Of a stretch of DNA of 38,734 bases, positions 17,409-25,519 are shown in pieces; position 1 is the first letter of the stretch, and every line of letters begins with the position of its first letter. The stretch comes from WGAL01 sp964570865 (GTDB lineage: Bacteria; Bacteroidota; Ignavibacteria; Ignavibacteriales; Melioribacteraceae). The position numbers were made by a program, and so were the translations under genes. The notes under the pieces were generated by a model, which did not search any database, was not told the origin of the DNA, and saw only the letters and a program-made list of their open reading frames with translations. Location of the stretch: contig CAZMZM010000019.1 of NCBI GenBank assembly GCA_964570865.1, positions 1-38,734 of the forward strand. The letters are read 5' to 3'.

Positions 17409-17441
17409 TAATTGGAGAGGACGTTTGTTCCTCTCCGGTTA
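17409..17441 (+). promoter_or_regulatory. Hairpin between tuf and rpsJ
   Basis: GGAGAGGA (17414-17421) and TCCTCTCC (17429-17436) form a perfect 8-bp stem with a 7-base loop, extendable on both sides by A-T and G-T pairs. There is only a weak AATTTTA after it, so it is not a clear terminator. It could be a processing site, a stabilising structure or a partial attenuator between the str and S10 gene series. Confidence 0.5.
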
Positions 17442-17458
17442 AATTTTAGGAGAAAAAA

Positions 17459-17767
17459 GTGGCTGGTCAGAAAATAAGAATTAAATTAAAATCATACGAT
17501 CATCAGTTGATTGACAAATCTACTGAGAAGATTATTAAAACTGTTAAAAGTACAGGCGCAGTGGTATCCGGTCCAATTCCGATGCCTACTAAAAGAAGCG
17601 TATATACCGTCTTAAGATCGCCTCATGTCGATAAAAAATCGAGAGAACAGTTTGAAATCAGGTCACATAAAAGAATAATCGATATTCATAATTCAAATAA
17701 CAAAACCGTCGATTCATTAAGTAAGTTAGATATACCGGCGGGTGTTGATATTGAGATTAAATTATAA
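17459..17767 (+). CDS. rpsJ: Ribosomal protein uS10
   Basis: uS10 is a 30S head protein that also works as NusE with NusB in antitermination. The 102-residue product begins AGQKIRIKLKSYDHQLID and contains GPIPMPTKRSVYTVLRSPH, both family hallmarks. The start is GTG with TAGGAG 8 bases before it. It opens the S10-spc-alpha series. The stop codon is followed after 12 bases by the rplC ATG. Length and sequence are normal. Confidence 0.98.
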   Translation: MAGQKIRIKLKSYDHQLIDKSTEKIIKTVKSTGAVVSGPIPMPTKRSVYTVLRSPHVDKKSREQFEIRSHKRIIDIHNSNNKTVDSLSKLDIPAGVDIEIKL

Positions 17768-17779
17768 TTGAGGAAAACG

Positions 17780-18400
17780 ATGCCTGGTTTGTTGGGAAAA
17801 AAGATAGGAATGACGAATATATACACTGAAGATGGTGTTAATATTCCCGTAACTGCTATTGAAGCAGGACCTTGTACGGTTACTTTGATTAGAACCGAAA
17901 AGAAAGATGGATATAATGCGTTACAGATTGGATTCGGTGTAAGGAAAGAAAAACACTTAAATAAACCGCAATCAGCATATTATAAAAAAAATAATTTGGT
18001 ACCTGCAAGATACCTCCGTGAATTCAGAAACTATGATGTATCGGGATATAAAGTAGGCGATATAATTACAACTGAAATATTTACAGAAGGTGAAGAAGTT
18101 AAAGTAGCTTCCAAATCAAAAGGAAAAGGATTTCAGGGTGTAATGAAACGTCACGGATTTAGCGGTGTTGGCGGAAGAACTCACGGTCAGAAAGATAGAG
18201 AAAGAGCTCCCGGTTCAATCGGACAAAGTTCATCTCCTTCGAGAGTTTTGAAAGGAACACGCATGGCAGGACGCACAGGTAATGAAAGAGTTACTATTAA
18301 GAATTTAAAAGTTGTTAAGATCATTCCTGAAAAGAATATTATTTTTGTTAAAGGTAGTGTCCCTGGCGCTATAAATTCAGTTGTCGAAATTAATAAATAA
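17780..18400 (+). CDS. rplC: Ribosomal protein uL3
   Basis: uL3 is an early 50S assembly protein whose long loop reaches the peptidyl transferase centre. I place the start at ATG 17780, giving 206 residues beginning MPGLLGKKIGMT, which is the family N terminus, with GAGG 6 bases upstream. An in-frame TTG 12 bases earlier abuts the rpsJ stop, but it contains the ribosome binding site and adds four residues that homologues lack. The internal loop KGFQGVMKRHGFSGVGGRTH and SIGQSSSPSRVLKG are conserved. Confidence 0.96.
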   Translation: MPGLLGKKIGMTNIYTEDGVNIPVTAIEAGPCTVTLIRTEKKDGYNALQIGFGVRKEKHLNKPQSAYYKKNNLVPARYLREFRNYDVSGYKVGDIITTEIFTEGEEVKVASKSKGKGFQGVMKRHGFSGVGGRTHGQKDRERAPGSIGQSSSPSRVLKGTRMAGRTGNERVTIKNLKVVKIIPEKNIIFVKGSVPGAINSVVEINK

Positions 18401-18406
18401 GAGAGA

Positions 18407-19036
18407 ATGATGAAGTTAGAGGTTTATAAAATAGATGGTTCAAAATCCGGTGAAACAGTTGAGTTATCGGATAATATCTTTGCTATTGAACCTAATGACC
18501 ATGTGATTTATTTAGCTGTTAAAGCTCACTTAGCGAATAAAAGACAGGGTACTCATAAAGCTAAAGAACGTAACGAAGTTTCCGGCGGTGGTAAAAAACC
18601 TTGGAGACAAAAAGGTAGGGGTACTGCAAGAGCCGGTACAACCAGGTCTCCTTTATGGGTTGGCGGTGGAACAATTTTTGGACCACGCCCCAGAAATTAT
18701 CGTCAGAAATTAAATAAAAAAGTACTCAGATTAGCAAGAAAATCTGCTTATTCATACAAAGCAAAAGCTAATCAAATTATGATTGTGGAGGACTTTGATT
18801 TTGAAGCTCCGAGAACCAAAGAATTTGATAATATCTTAAGATTGTTAAATCTTGATAACAAAAAAGTACTTTTATTGACAGATTCAACAAAAGAGAATAT
18901 TTACAAATCCGGAAGAAATATCCCTAAAGTAAATATTGTTGAAGCTGAAAAAGCATCCACTTACGACTTAGTAAACAATCAAGTATTGTTAATACAAGCG
19001 GGTGCAGTTGAAAAAATTGAAAAAATATTAAACTAA
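18407..19036 (+). CDS. rplD: Ribosomal protein uL4
   Basis: uL4 lines the peptide exit tunnel and, in E. coli, represses the S10 operon by attenuation. The 209-residue protein has the tunnel loop GGGKKPWRQKGRGTARAG and the LWVGGGTIFGP segment. Two adjacent ATG codons (18407 and 18410) are both possible starts, differing by one Met; GAGAG lies upstream. It lies 6 bases after rplC and 18 bases before rplW, the usual order. Confidence 0.97.
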   Translation: MMKLEVYKIDGSKSGETVELSDNIFAIEPNDHVIYLAVKAHLANKRQGTHKAKERNEVSGGGKKPWRQKGRGTARAGTTRSPLWVGGGTIFGPRPRNYRQKLNKKVLRLARKSAYSYKAKANQIMIVEDFDFEAPRTKEFDNILRLLNLDNKKVLLLTDSTKENIYKSGRNIPKVNIVEAEKASTYDLVNNQVLLIQAGAVEKIEKILN

Positions 19037-19054
19037 TCGCTGGAAGATTATAAG

Positions 19055-19348
19055 ATGCGTAATATTTTAGTTAGACCGTTGATTACAGAAAAACTTACCG
19101 ATTTATCGGAAGATAACAATCAATTTGGATTTGTGGTTGCTTATGATGCAAATAAAATTGAAATTGCGAAAGCTGTTGCCGATAAGTTTGAAGTAGAAGT
19201 TGTTTCGGTAAATACGATGAAATATAAAGGTAAAGTTAAGACTCAATTTACTAAAAAAGGGCGTTTTGTTGGTAGAACACCCCGTTTTAAAAAGGCTATC
19301 GTTACTTTGAAAGAAGGTCAAACTATAGACTTAATTGGTGAAGTTTAG
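19055..19348 (+). CDS. rplW: Ribosomal protein uL23
   Basis: uL23 sits at the tunnel exit and is the docking point for trigger factor and SRP. The 97-residue product starts MRNILVRPLITEKLTDLSE and has the extended loop KYKGKVKTQFTKKGRFVG followed by KKAIVTLKEGQTIDL. The length is typical. GGAAG precedes the ATG. It lies between rplD and rplB as expected. Confidence 0.97.
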   Translation: MRNILVRPLITEKLTDLSEDNNQFGFVVAYDANKIEIAKAVADKFEVEVVSVNTMKYKGKVKTQFTKKGRFVGRTPRFKKAIVTLKEGQTIDLIGEV

Positions 19349-19364
19349 GCTAGCGGAGAATTAA

Positions 19365-20189
19365 ATGGCAATTAGAAAATTAAAACCAAATACACCGGGA
19401 ACAAGATTTATGTCAATCTCTACTTTTGAAGAGATTACTAAAACCACTCCCGAAAAATCGTTACTGGCACCTCTTAAAAAATCAGGTGGACGTAATAATT
19501 TAGGTAGAATTACATCCAGACACAGAGGCGGCGGACATAAAAGAAGATACAGAATTATCGATTTTAAGAGAAATAAATTTGACGTACCTGCAAAAGTTGC
19601 TGCTATTGAATACGATCCGAATAGAACGGCCAGAATTGCATTATTGCATTATGCCGATGGAGAGAAAAGATATATTTTGGCTCCAAACGGATTGAAAGTC
19701 GGCGAAACCGTTATGTCAGGTGAAGATGCGGAAATTAAAGTCGGAAATGCCTTAAAACTTAAAAATATGCCTTTAGGTAGTTTTGTTCATAATGTTGAAC
19801 TAAAACCGGGCAAAGGCGGTCAGTTAGGTAGATCAGCCGGTGCTTCACTTCAGTTGGTAGCTAAAGAAGGAAAATACGGAACTTTAAGAATGCCTTCAGG
19901 TGAAGTAAGAATGTTAAGTTTGGAATGTATGGCAACATACGGCGTTATTGGTAACGCTGATCATCTCAATATTAGTTTAGGTAAAGCTGGTAGAAGCAGA
20001 TGGTTAGGAAGAAGACCTCAAACCAGAGGCGTTGCGATGAACCCTGTTGATCACCCTATGGGCGGCGGCGAAGGTAAATCATCCGGCGGCGGGCATCCGG
20101 TTTCACCATGGGGCCAGCCGGCAAAAGGTTTGAAGACACGTAAAAAGAATAAAGCTTCTGATAAATTAATTGTTAAGAGAAGAAAATAA
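19365..20189 (+). CDS. rplB: Ribosomal protein uL2
   Basis: uL2 supports the peptidyl transferase centre and subunit joining. The 274-residue protein has TSRHRGGGHKRRYRIIDFKR and the catalytic-region segment NPVDHPMGGGEG. The functionally important His (E. coli H229) is kept, while the second His of the common DHPHGGGEG is Met; this DHPM form is typical of Bacteroidota and relatives, so it also serves as a lineage mark. GGAG lies upstream of ATG. Confidence 0.98.
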   Translation: MAIRKLKPNTPGTRFMSISTFEEITKTTPEKSLLAPLKKSGGRNNLGRITSRHRGGGHKRRYRIIDFKRNKFDVPAKVAAIEYDPNRTARIALLHYADGEKRYILAPNGLKVGETVMSGEDAEIKVGNALKLKNMPLGSFVHNVELKPGKGGQLGRSAGASLQLVAKEGKYGTLRMPSGEVRMLSLECMATYGVIGNADHLNISLGKAGRSRWLGRRPQTRGVAMNPVDHPMGGGEGKSSGGGHPVSPWGQPAKGLKTRKKNKASDKLIVKRRK

Positions 20190-20202
20190 ACTAGAGTAGG
20201 AT

Positions 20203-20490
20203 ATGCCAAGATCAATTAAAAAAGGTCCATTTGTAAGTTATAAGTTGTTGAAGAAAGTTCGTGAAATGAACGAAAAAAACGAGAAAAAAGTTATTAAAAC
20301 TTGGTCTCGTGCAAGCATGATTGTTCCCGACTTTATCGGGCATACCATTGCTGTTCATAACGGGAATAAGATGATTCCGGTTTATATTTCGGAAAATATG
20401 GTTGGACATAAATTAGGTGAATTTGCCCCTACAAGAATTTTTAGAGGTCACCCGGGAACTAAAGCAGAAAAAGCTGCACGTAAAAAGTGA
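20203..20490 (+). CDS. rpsS: Ribosomal protein uS19
   Basis: uS19 is a 30S head protein that contacts the 50S subunit. The 95-residue product starts MPRSIKKGPFVSYKLLKKV and has KTWSRASMIVPDFIGHTIAV and GHKLGEFAPTRIFRGHPGTK, both diagnostic. GTAGGA lies close to the ATG. The gene ends in TGA, which confirms that TGA is a normal stop in this genome. The rplV start follows 15 bases later. Confidence 0.98.
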   Translation: MPRSIKKGPFVSYKLLKKVREMNEKNEKKVIKTWSRASMIVPDFIGHTIAVHNGNKMIPVYISENMVGHKLGEFAPTRIFRGHPGTKAEKAARKK

Positions 20491-20504
20491 TTAGAGGTTT
20501 AGAA

Positions 20505-20849
20505 ATGGAAGCTAAAGCAACACATAAATTTATTAAAGTATCGCCTCGTAAAATGAGATTGGTTATTGATCTTATCAGAGGAAAATCTGTAAGCGAAGCG
20601 ATTGAAATTTTGCATTTTCACCCGAAACATGCTTCGGATTATGCAGAAAAAGTATTAAGATCAGCCGTGGCAAATTTGTTTAACACCGAAGAAGGTGCAA
20701 ATGTTGACATGACTGATTTGTATGTAAAAGAAGCCTACTCGAATGGCGGACCGATGCTCAAGAGAATTCAACCGGCACCGATGGGACGTGCATTCCGAGT
20801 TAGGAAAAGAACTAATCATTTAACTATAGTAGTCGCTACTAAAAGCTAA
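20505..20849 (+). CDS. rplV: Ribosomal protein uL22
   Basis: uL22 lines the exit tunnel with uL4. I place the start at ATG 20505 (114 residues, MEAKATHKFIKVSPRKMR), with AGAGG 8 bases upstream. An in-frame GTG at 20487 overlaps the rpsS stop but would add six residues containing the ribosome binding site. The segments KVSPRKMRLVIDLIRGKSV and GPMLKRIQPAPMGRAFRVRK (the tunnel hairpin) are well conserved. Confidence 0.96.
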   Translation: MEAKATHKFIKVSPRKMRLVIDLIRGKSVSEAIEILHFHPKHASDYAEKVLRSAVANLFNTEEGANVDMTDLYVKEAYSNGGPMLKRIQPAPMGRAFRVRKRTNHLTIVVATKS

Positions 20850-20862
20850 GTAGGAGGAATTT

Positions 20863-21504
20863 TTGGGTCAGAAAACAAATCCGATAGGTTTTAGAGTTGG
20901 TGTGATACGTGGATGGGAATCCAATTGGTTTGAATCAAAAAGTTATAAAACCAAATTAGCCGAAGACAAGAAAATTCGAGTATATATTCGTAAAAGACTT
21001 AAGAAATCGGGCGTATCCAGAATAGTTATCGACAGGACCTCCAAAAATCTTTCGATTACTATCCATACTTCAAGACCTGGAGTAGTTATCGGAAAAAGCG
21101 GTAAAGAAATTGCTCAGTTAGAAGAAGAATTGAAGAATTATTTAAGCAAAGATGTTAAGGTTCAGATCAGTGAAATAAAAAGACCTGAATTGGACGCTTA
21201 TTTAGTTGCAGAAAATATTGCATCTCAGCTTCAAGGTCGTGTCTCGTTCAGACGCGCAATGAAATCTGCGATACAGAATGCAATGAGAATGGGTGCGAAA
21301 GGAATTAGAATTAAATTAGCCGGAAGACTAGGCGGTGCTGAAATGGCAAGAAGCGAACAGTATAAAGAAGGAAGAATTCCACTTCATACTATTAGAGCCG
21401 ACATTGATTACGCAACCGCAACATCACAAACTATTTACGGTTCGATTGGTGTAAAGGTGTGGATTTTCAAAGGCGAAGTTTACGGTAGAAGAATAAGCGA
21501 ATAA
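20863..21504 (+). CDS. rpsC: Ribosomal protein uS3
   Basis: uS3 is at the mRNA entry channel and takes part in helicase activity. The 213-residue product begins GQKTNPIGFRVGVIRGW after a TTG start, with GTAGGAGG upstream. A KH domain lies at about 38-110 (HTSRPGVVIGKSGKEI contains the GxxG loop), followed by the C-terminal domain with GRLGGAEMARSEQYKEG. It is somewhat shorter than E. coli S3 (233), as in many bacteria. Confidence 0.97.
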   Translation: MGQKTNPIGFRVGVIRGWESNWFESKSYKTKLAEDKKIRVYIRKRLKKSGVSRIVIDRTSKNLSITIHTSRPGVVIGKSGKEIAQLEEELKNYLSKDVKVQISEIKRPELDAYLVAENIASQLQGRVSFRRAMKSAIQNAMRMGAKGIRIKLAGRLGGAEMARSEQYKEGRIPLHTIRADIDYATATSQTIYGSIGVKVWIFKGEVYGRRISE

Positions 21505-21522
21505 GAGTTCGGAGATAGTTTT

Positions 21523-21939
21523 ATGTTAATGCCAAAAAGAGTAAAATATAGAAAGTCTCAGCGCGGAAGAAGAAGAGGTAAAGCACAGAGAGGTCATAGA
21601 ATCGCATTTGGTGAAATGGGATTAAAAGCCTTGGATGCCGCTTGGATTACTTCACGCCAGATTGAATCGTGTAGAGTTGCAATTACACGTAGAATGAAAA
21701 GAGACGGTAAAGTTTGGATTAGAATTTTCCCTGACAAACCGGTATCTAAAAAACCATTGGAAACCAGAATGGGAAAAGGTAAAGGAGCACCGGAATTTTG
21801 GGTAGCTGTTGTAAAACCGGGAAGAATTTTGTTTGAAACAGCAGGTGTTTCTAAAGAAATCCAATCGGAAGCATTGAAATTAGCATCATACAAGCTTCCT
21901 ATTAAAACAAAAATTGTATCACGACCTGATTATCAATAA
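21523..21939 (+). CDS. rplP: Ribosomal protein uL16
   Basis: uL16 helps place tRNA in the A site and is added late in 50S assembly. The 138-residue protein starts MLMPKRVKYRKSQRGRR, the family N terminus, and contains KPVSKKPLETRMGKGKGAPEFW with the conserved Arg residue near the hydroxylation position of E. coli L16 (R81 region). GGAG lies upstream of ATG. Length and neighbours are normal. Confidence 0.98.
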   Translation: MLMPKRVKYRKSQRGRRRGKAQRGHRIAFGEMGLKALDAAWITSRQIESCRVAITRRMKRDGKVWIRIFPDKPVSKKPLETRMGKGKGAPEFWVAVVKPGRILFETAGVSKEIQSEALKLASYKLPIKTKIVSRPDYQ

Positions 21940-21960
21940 ACAAAGGTTATAAGGTTAAAG

Positions 21961-22188
21961 ATGAAAATCTATGAAATTAGAGAAATGAGTTCTGAAGAGA
22001 TTATTAGAAGAATAGCTGAAGAAGAAAAAAACTTAGTTGATTTACGCTTTCAGAATGAGCTAAAGAACTTAACAAATACGGCTAAATTAAAAATGACAAG
22101 AAAAGATATTGCCAGAATGAAAACCGTATTGCGCGAAAGAGAATTAGAAGCTCAGAAAAATGGAAATAAAAATCAGGAGATAAATTAA
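21961..22188 (+). CDS. rpmC: Ribosomal protein uL29
   Basis: uL29 is a small helical protein beside uL23 at the tunnel exit. The 75-residue product has the core MKIYEIREMSSEEIIRRI and LVDLRFQNELKNLTNTAKLK with the R-D-I-A-R-MKT segment. It carries a short Asn/Lys/Gln-rich tail after residue 60, a little longer than the E. coli protein (63). The rpsQ ribosome binding site AGGAG lies inside its 3' end, indicating coupled translation. Confidence 0.95.
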   Translation: MKIYEIREMSSEEIIRRIAEEEKNLVDLRFQNELKNLTNTAKLKMTRKDIARMKTVLRERELEAQKNGNKNQEIN

Positions 22189-22192
22189 GTCC

Positions 22193-22450
22193 ATGGAGAC
22201 TAGAGGAAGAAGAAAAACTCGTACGGGTGTTGTGGTTTCGAACAAGATGGATAAGAGTATCGTAGTTAAGATCGAGAGAAAAGTTAAACATCCTTTATAT
22301 AAAAAGTATTTTAAGATTACAAAAAAATTAATGGCACACGACGAGAGTAATCAAACCGGTGTTGGCGATATTGTAAAGATTATGGAAGTAAGACCGCTCA
22401 GCAAGAGAAAGAAGTGGAATTTGGTAGAAATAATCGAAAAAGCTAAGTAA
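22193..22450 (+). CDS. rpsQ: Ribosomal protein uS17
   Basis: uS17 is a primary 16S rRNA binding protein of the OB-fold type. The 85-residue product has RKTRTGVVVSNKMDKSIVV near the N terminus and HDESNQTGVGDIVKIMEVRP further on, which are diagnostic. ATG at 22193 follows the rpmC stop by 4 bases, with AGGAG about 15 bases upstream. The length is typical (E. coli 84). Confidence 0.97.
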   Translation: METRGRRKTRTGVVVSNKMDKSIVVKIERKVKHPLYKKYFKITKKLMAHDESNQTGVGDIVKIMEVRPLSKRKKWNLVEIIEKAK

Positions 22451-22474
22451 AGTGCTGATAAGGAGTTTTAAGAA

Positions 22475-22843
22475 ATGATTCAACAAGAGACATCATTAGT
22501 TGCTGCGGATAATTCAGGCGCCAAAAAAGTTGTTTGCATTAAAGTTTTAGGCGGTAGCGGACGCAAGTATGCAAGCGTAGGAGACGTAATAGTAGTAACT
22601 GTAAAAACTGCTATCCCTAACAGTAATGTTAAAAAGGGTGAAGTTTCAAAGGCTGTAATTGTTCGTACAAAAAAAGAGATAAAAAGAAACGATGGTTCGT
22701 ATATCAGATTTGATGAAAATGCTGCGGTATTGCTAAATAACCAAAATGAACCTCGCGGAACAAGAATCTTTGGCCCTGTTGCCAGAGAATTAAGAGAAAA
22801 GAAATTTATGAAGATTGTTTCATTAGCGCCAGAAGTGCTTTAA
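22475..22843 (+). CDS. rplN: Ribosomal protein uL14
   Basis: uL14 lies at the subunit interface and binds the silencing factor RsfS in other bacteria. The 122-residue protein starts MIQQETSLVAADNSGAKK and contains VRTKKEIKRNDGSYIRFDEN and GTRIFGPVARELREKKFMK, all family hallmarks. The length equals the norm. AAGGAG lies upstream of the ATG. It opens the spc part of the cluster. Confidence 0.98.
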   Translation: MIQQETSLVAADNSGAKKVVCIKVLGGSGRKYASVGDVIVVTVKTAIPNSNVKKGEVSKAVIVRTKKEIKRNDGSYIRFDENAAVLLNNQNEPRGTRIFGPVARELREKKFMKIVSLAPEVL

Positions 22844-22857
22844 AATTGGGATGAACA

Positions 22858-23184
22858 ATGAAAGTTAAAAAAGACGATAATGTGATTGTAGTAGCTGGTA
22901 ACTTCAAAGGAAAAACCGGAAAAATTTTAAAGGTATTTCCTAAGAAAAACAGAGTTATAATTGAAGGCGTTAATTTAAGAAAACGTCACACAAAACCGAA
23001 TCAACAATACCCTAACGGAGGTATCATCGAAAAAGAGATGCCCATCGATGCTTCGAACGTTATGCTCGTTGATCCGAAGACAAACAAAAAGACTAGAGTA
23101 GGCTACAAGGTAATTGTGGATGATAAGACCGGTAAGAAAAAGAGTGTAAGAATTACTAAAGTAAGTAACGAAATGTTGTCATAA
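22858..23184 (+). CDS. rplX: Ribosomal protein uL24
   Basis: uL24 starts 50S assembly and sits near the tunnel exit. The 108-residue product has an N-terminal KOW motif (DNVIVVAGNFKGKTGKILKV, residues 7-26) and the GVNLRKRHTKPNQQYPNGG segment. GGG lies upstream of ATG. Length and position between rplN and rplE are standard. Confidence 0.97.
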   Translation: MKVKKDDNVIVVAGNFKGKTGKILKVFPKKNRVIIEGVNLRKRHTKPNQQYPNGGIIEKEMPIDASNVMLVDPKTNKKTRVGYKVIVDDKTGKKKSVRITKVSNEMLS

Positions 23185-23203
23185 ATTTTAGGGTTTTGTA
23201 ACA

Positions 23204-23803
23204 ATGGCAAAGAAAAAAGCAAAGACTGAAGAAGTTAAAGTAACTGAAGAGAAAATAACTCCTAGATTGTTCACTAAGTACAACGAGGAAATTATTTCAA
23301 AATTGAAAGAACAATTTCAATATAAAAATATAATGGAAGTTCCGAAGCTTGACAAGATTGTTGTCAATATGGGTGTTGGAGAAGCTGTGCAAGATTCTAA
23401 AATATTAGATGAAGCTCTCACTGCTCTTACAACTATTACCGGACAAAAACCTTCCGTAAGAACCGCAAGAAAATCTATCTCTAACTTTAAGTTGAGAGAA
23501 GGAATGAAAATCGGCGCAAAAGTAACAATGCGCGGCGAAAGAATGTATGAGTTTCTTGACAGGTTAATTTCTACCGCATTACCGCGTGTTAGAGACTTTA
23601 GAGGTATTCCGGACAAGGCATTTGACGGCAGAGGAAACTATACATTGGGAATTAAAGAACATATTATTTTCCCTGAAATAAATATTGATAAAGTAAATCG
23701 CGTTTTAGGAATGGATATTACTTTTGTAACCACTGCTAAAACAGATAAAGAAGCTTTCGAGCTTTTGTTAGCATTTGGTGTTCCTTTTAAGAAAAAGAAT
23801 TAA
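23204..23803 (+). CDS. rplE: Ribosomal protein uL5 with N-terminal extension
   Basis: uL5 binds 5S rRNA and contacts the P-site tRNA. The 199-residue product is about 20 longer than E. coli L5 (179). The extra part is a Lys/Glu-rich stretch at the N terminus (MAKKKAKTEEVKVTEEK) before the conserved core PRLFTKYNEEII. The core has KIVVNMGVGEAVQDSK, GQKPSVRTARKSISNFKLREG (split) and RDFRGIPDKAFDGRGNY. AGGG lies upstream of ATG. No good in-frame start exists at the core itself, so the extension looks real. Confidence 0.96.
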   Translation: MAKKKAKTEEVKVTEEKITPRLFTKYNEEIISKLKEQFQYKNIMEVPKLDKIVVNMGVGEAVQDSKILDEALTALTTITGQKPSVRTARKSISNFKLREGMKIGAKVTMRGERMYEFLDRLISTALPRVRDFRGIPDKAFDGRGNYTLGIKEHIIFPEINIDKVNRVLGMDITFVTTAKTDKEAFELLLAFGVPFKKKN

Positions 23804-23818
23804 GGTAATAGAAAACTT

Positions 23819-24088
23819 ATGGCAAGAAAAGGTTTAATATCTAGAGAAGCAAAAAGAGCAGAAATGGTAAAAAAGTATGCTCAAAAAAGAAAAGAATTAA
23901 AGGCACAGGGAGATTGGGAAGGATTGCAAAAGTTACCGCTTAATTCTTCTCCTGTCAGATTGAGAAATAGATGCCAGGTGACAGGTCGCCCTAGAGGATA
24001 TTACAGAAAATTCGGAGTTTCCAGATTAGTATTACGCGAAATGGCTCTGAATGGTGAAATTCCAGGCTTAAAGAAATCAAGTTGGTAA
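23819..24088 (+). CDS. rpsN: Ribosomal protein uS14, zinc-free long form
   Basis: uS14 is a 30S head protein. The 89-residue product is the long form without a zinc ribbon: it has one Cys (in RNRCQVTGRPRGYYRKFG) in place of the two CxxC pairs of the short form. It starts MARKGLISREAKRAEMVKKY and ends GLKKSSW as in E. coli. AAGG lies upstream of ATG. It is in the usual place between rplE and rpsH. Confidence 0.97.
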   Translation: MARKGLISREAKRAEMVKKYAQKRKELKAQGDWEGLQKLPLNSSPVRLRNRCQVTGRPRGYYRKFGVSRLVLREMALNGEIPGLKKSSW

Positions 24089-24111
24089 AAGAGAATTAGG
24101 AGAGATAATAA

Positions 24112-24507
24112 ATGCCAGTAACAGATTCGATTGCTGATTATTTAACAAGAATTAGAAACGCTGTTAAAGCCAGAAAAAAATTTGTAGAGATGCCTTCTTC
24201 AAAGATGAAAGTCGGTATTTCAAAATTGTTAAAAGAAAATAATTTTATTAAAGATTACGAAGTTATTGAAGATAACAAACAGAATGTACTGAAAATTTAC
24301 TTACAGTATGTTGATGATGTTGCTTCTATTCAAGGTCTCAGAAGAATTAGTACTCCGGGATTGCGTCAATACGTATCGGGAAAAGAGATTCCAAGAGTAT
24401 TAAACGGCCTGGGTTTAGCTGTAATTTCAACGTCAAATGGATTATTGACTGATAAACAAGCACGTGAAAAAGGTGTCGGCGGTGAAGTAATCTGCCACAT
24501 TTGGTAA
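24112..24507 (+). CDS. rpsH: Ribosomal protein uS8
   Basis: uS8 binds the central domain of 16S rRNA and in E. coli represses the spc operon at rplE. The 131-residue product starts MPVTDSIADYLTRIRNAVKA and ends with the conserved STSNGLLTDKQAREKGVGGE followed by ICHIW. TAGGAG lies upstream of ATG. The length is typical. Confidence 0.98.
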   Translation: MPVTDSIADYLTRIRNAVKARKKFVEMPSSKMKVGISKLLKENNFIKDYEVIEDNKQNVLKIYLQYVDDVASIQGLRRISTPGLRQYVSGKEIPRVLNGLGLAVISTSNGLLTDKQAREKGVGGEVICHIW

Positions 24508-24525
24508 AAATTAAGAGGTATAAAA

Positions 24526-25062
24526 GTGTCTAGAATAGGTAAGAAACCGATAAATATCAAAGATGTGGATGTTAAAATATCCGGACAGGATGTTACCGTA
24601 AAAGGTAAATTAGGCGAAATGAAAATGACAGCTCATCCGAATATTACTGTTAAAGTAGAAGGTGACGAAATAATCGTAACCAGACCTAATGACCAGAAAA
24701 CGAACCGAGCATTGCACGGATTAACCAGAGCGCTATTGCAGAATATGGTTACCGGAGTATCGGAAGGTTTTAAGAAAAGCTTGAAAATTGTAGGCGTCGG
24801 ATTTAAAGCGGAATTAAAAGGAAAAGGTTTATTATTAAACGTTGGGTATTCACACCCTATCTTCTTTTTACCTCCAGAAGGAATCAATATTGATGTTACA
24901 AGTCCGACAGATGTAACAATTACCGGTGCCGACAAGGAATTGGTTGGTAACGTCGCAGCTAAAATTAGGTCGTTCAGAAAACCTGAACCTTACAAAGGAA
25001 AAGGTATTAAGTATATTGATGAAGTTATTATCAGAAAAGCTGGTAAGGCTGCAGGTAAATAA
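24526..25062 (+). CDS. rplF: Ribosomal protein uL6
   Basis: uL6 is near the factor-binding site of the 50S subunit. The 178-residue protein begins SRIGKKPINIKDVDV after a GTG start with AAGAGG upstream. It has two related domains and the C-terminal IRSFRKPEPYKGKGIKYIDE signature followed by KAGKAAGK. Length is the family norm (E. coli 177). Confidence 0.98.
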   Translation: MSRIGKKPINIKDVDVKISGQDVTVKGKLGEMKMTAHPNITVKVEGDEIIVTRPNDQKTNRALHGLTRALLQNMVTGVSEGFKKSLKIVGVGFKAELKGKGLLLNVGYSHPIFFLPPEGINIDVTSPTDVTITGADKELVGNVAAKIRSFRKPEPYKGKGIKYIDEVIIRKAGKAAGK

Positions 25063-25071
25063 AGGAGTTAA

Positions 25072-25443
25072 GTGAAAATGCAGAAGAGAATTTTTAAGAA
25101 TAGAAAAAGAGCGCAAAAAAGAGTTAGAAGCCAAGTCCAGGGAACTCCTTCAAGACCAAGGCTTTCCGTTTTCAGAAGCTTAAACAATATTTACGCTCAA
25201 GCAATTGATGATACTACCGGCAAAACATTGTTGTCAGGTTCCTCGCTTTCTAAAGAAATTGCCGAGGAAGTTAAAAACGCTAAAAGTAAAATTGAAAAAA
25301 GCGCAATTGTCGGTGAATTTGTCGGGAAAAAATTAATCGAAGCCGGAATTACAACAGTAGTTTTTGACCGTGGATGGTACAGATACCATGGTAGAGTAAA
25401 AGCTGTTGCAGACGGTGCAAGAAAAGCAGGATTGAAATTTTAG
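25072..25443 (+). CDS. rplR: Ribosomal protein uL18
   Basis: uL18 binds 5S rRNA together with uL5. The product is 123 residues from GTG 25072, or 121 from ATG 25078; AAGGAG is close to the first and better spaced for the second. Conserved parts are RVQGTPSRPRLSVFRSLNNI-like QVQGTPSRPRLSVFRSLNN and FDRGWYRYHGRVKAVADGAR. Its stop codon (TAG) is only 5 bases before a tRNA-Gln gene, so the mRNA must be cut there if the tRNA is matured from the same transcript. Confidence 0.97.
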   Translation: MKMQKRIFKNRKRAQKRVRSQVQGTPSRPRLSVFRSLNNIYAQAIDDTTGKTLLSGSSLSKEIAEEVKNAKSKIEKSAIVGEFVGKKLIEAGITTVVFDRGWYRYHGRVKAVADGARKAGLKF

Positions 25444-25448
25444 TTAAC

Positions 25449-25519
25449 TGCCGGGTCGTCTAATGGTAGGACTACGCCCTTTGGAGGCGTCTGCAGAGGT
25501 TCGAATCCTCTCCCGGCAG
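25449..25519 (+). tRNA. tRNA-Gln (anticodon TTG) inside the spc operon
   Basis: A full cloverleaf is visible: acceptor TGCCGGG/CCCGGCA with discriminator G, T at position 8, D arm GTC/GAC, anticodon stem ACGCC/GGCGT with loop CTTTGGA, and T arm AGAGG-TTCGAAT-CCTCT. The TTG anticodon reads CAA and CAG. CCA is not encoded. It begins 6 bases after the rplR stop and ends 41 bases before rpsE, on the same strand. There is no sign of a separate promoter or terminator, so it is probably cut out of the ribosomal protein mRNA. Confidence 0.96.

Noticed and set aside
17768..17779. TTG start for rplC
   Set aside because: It would place the GAGG ribosome binding site inside the gene and add residues homologues lack; ATG 17780 fits the family N terminus.
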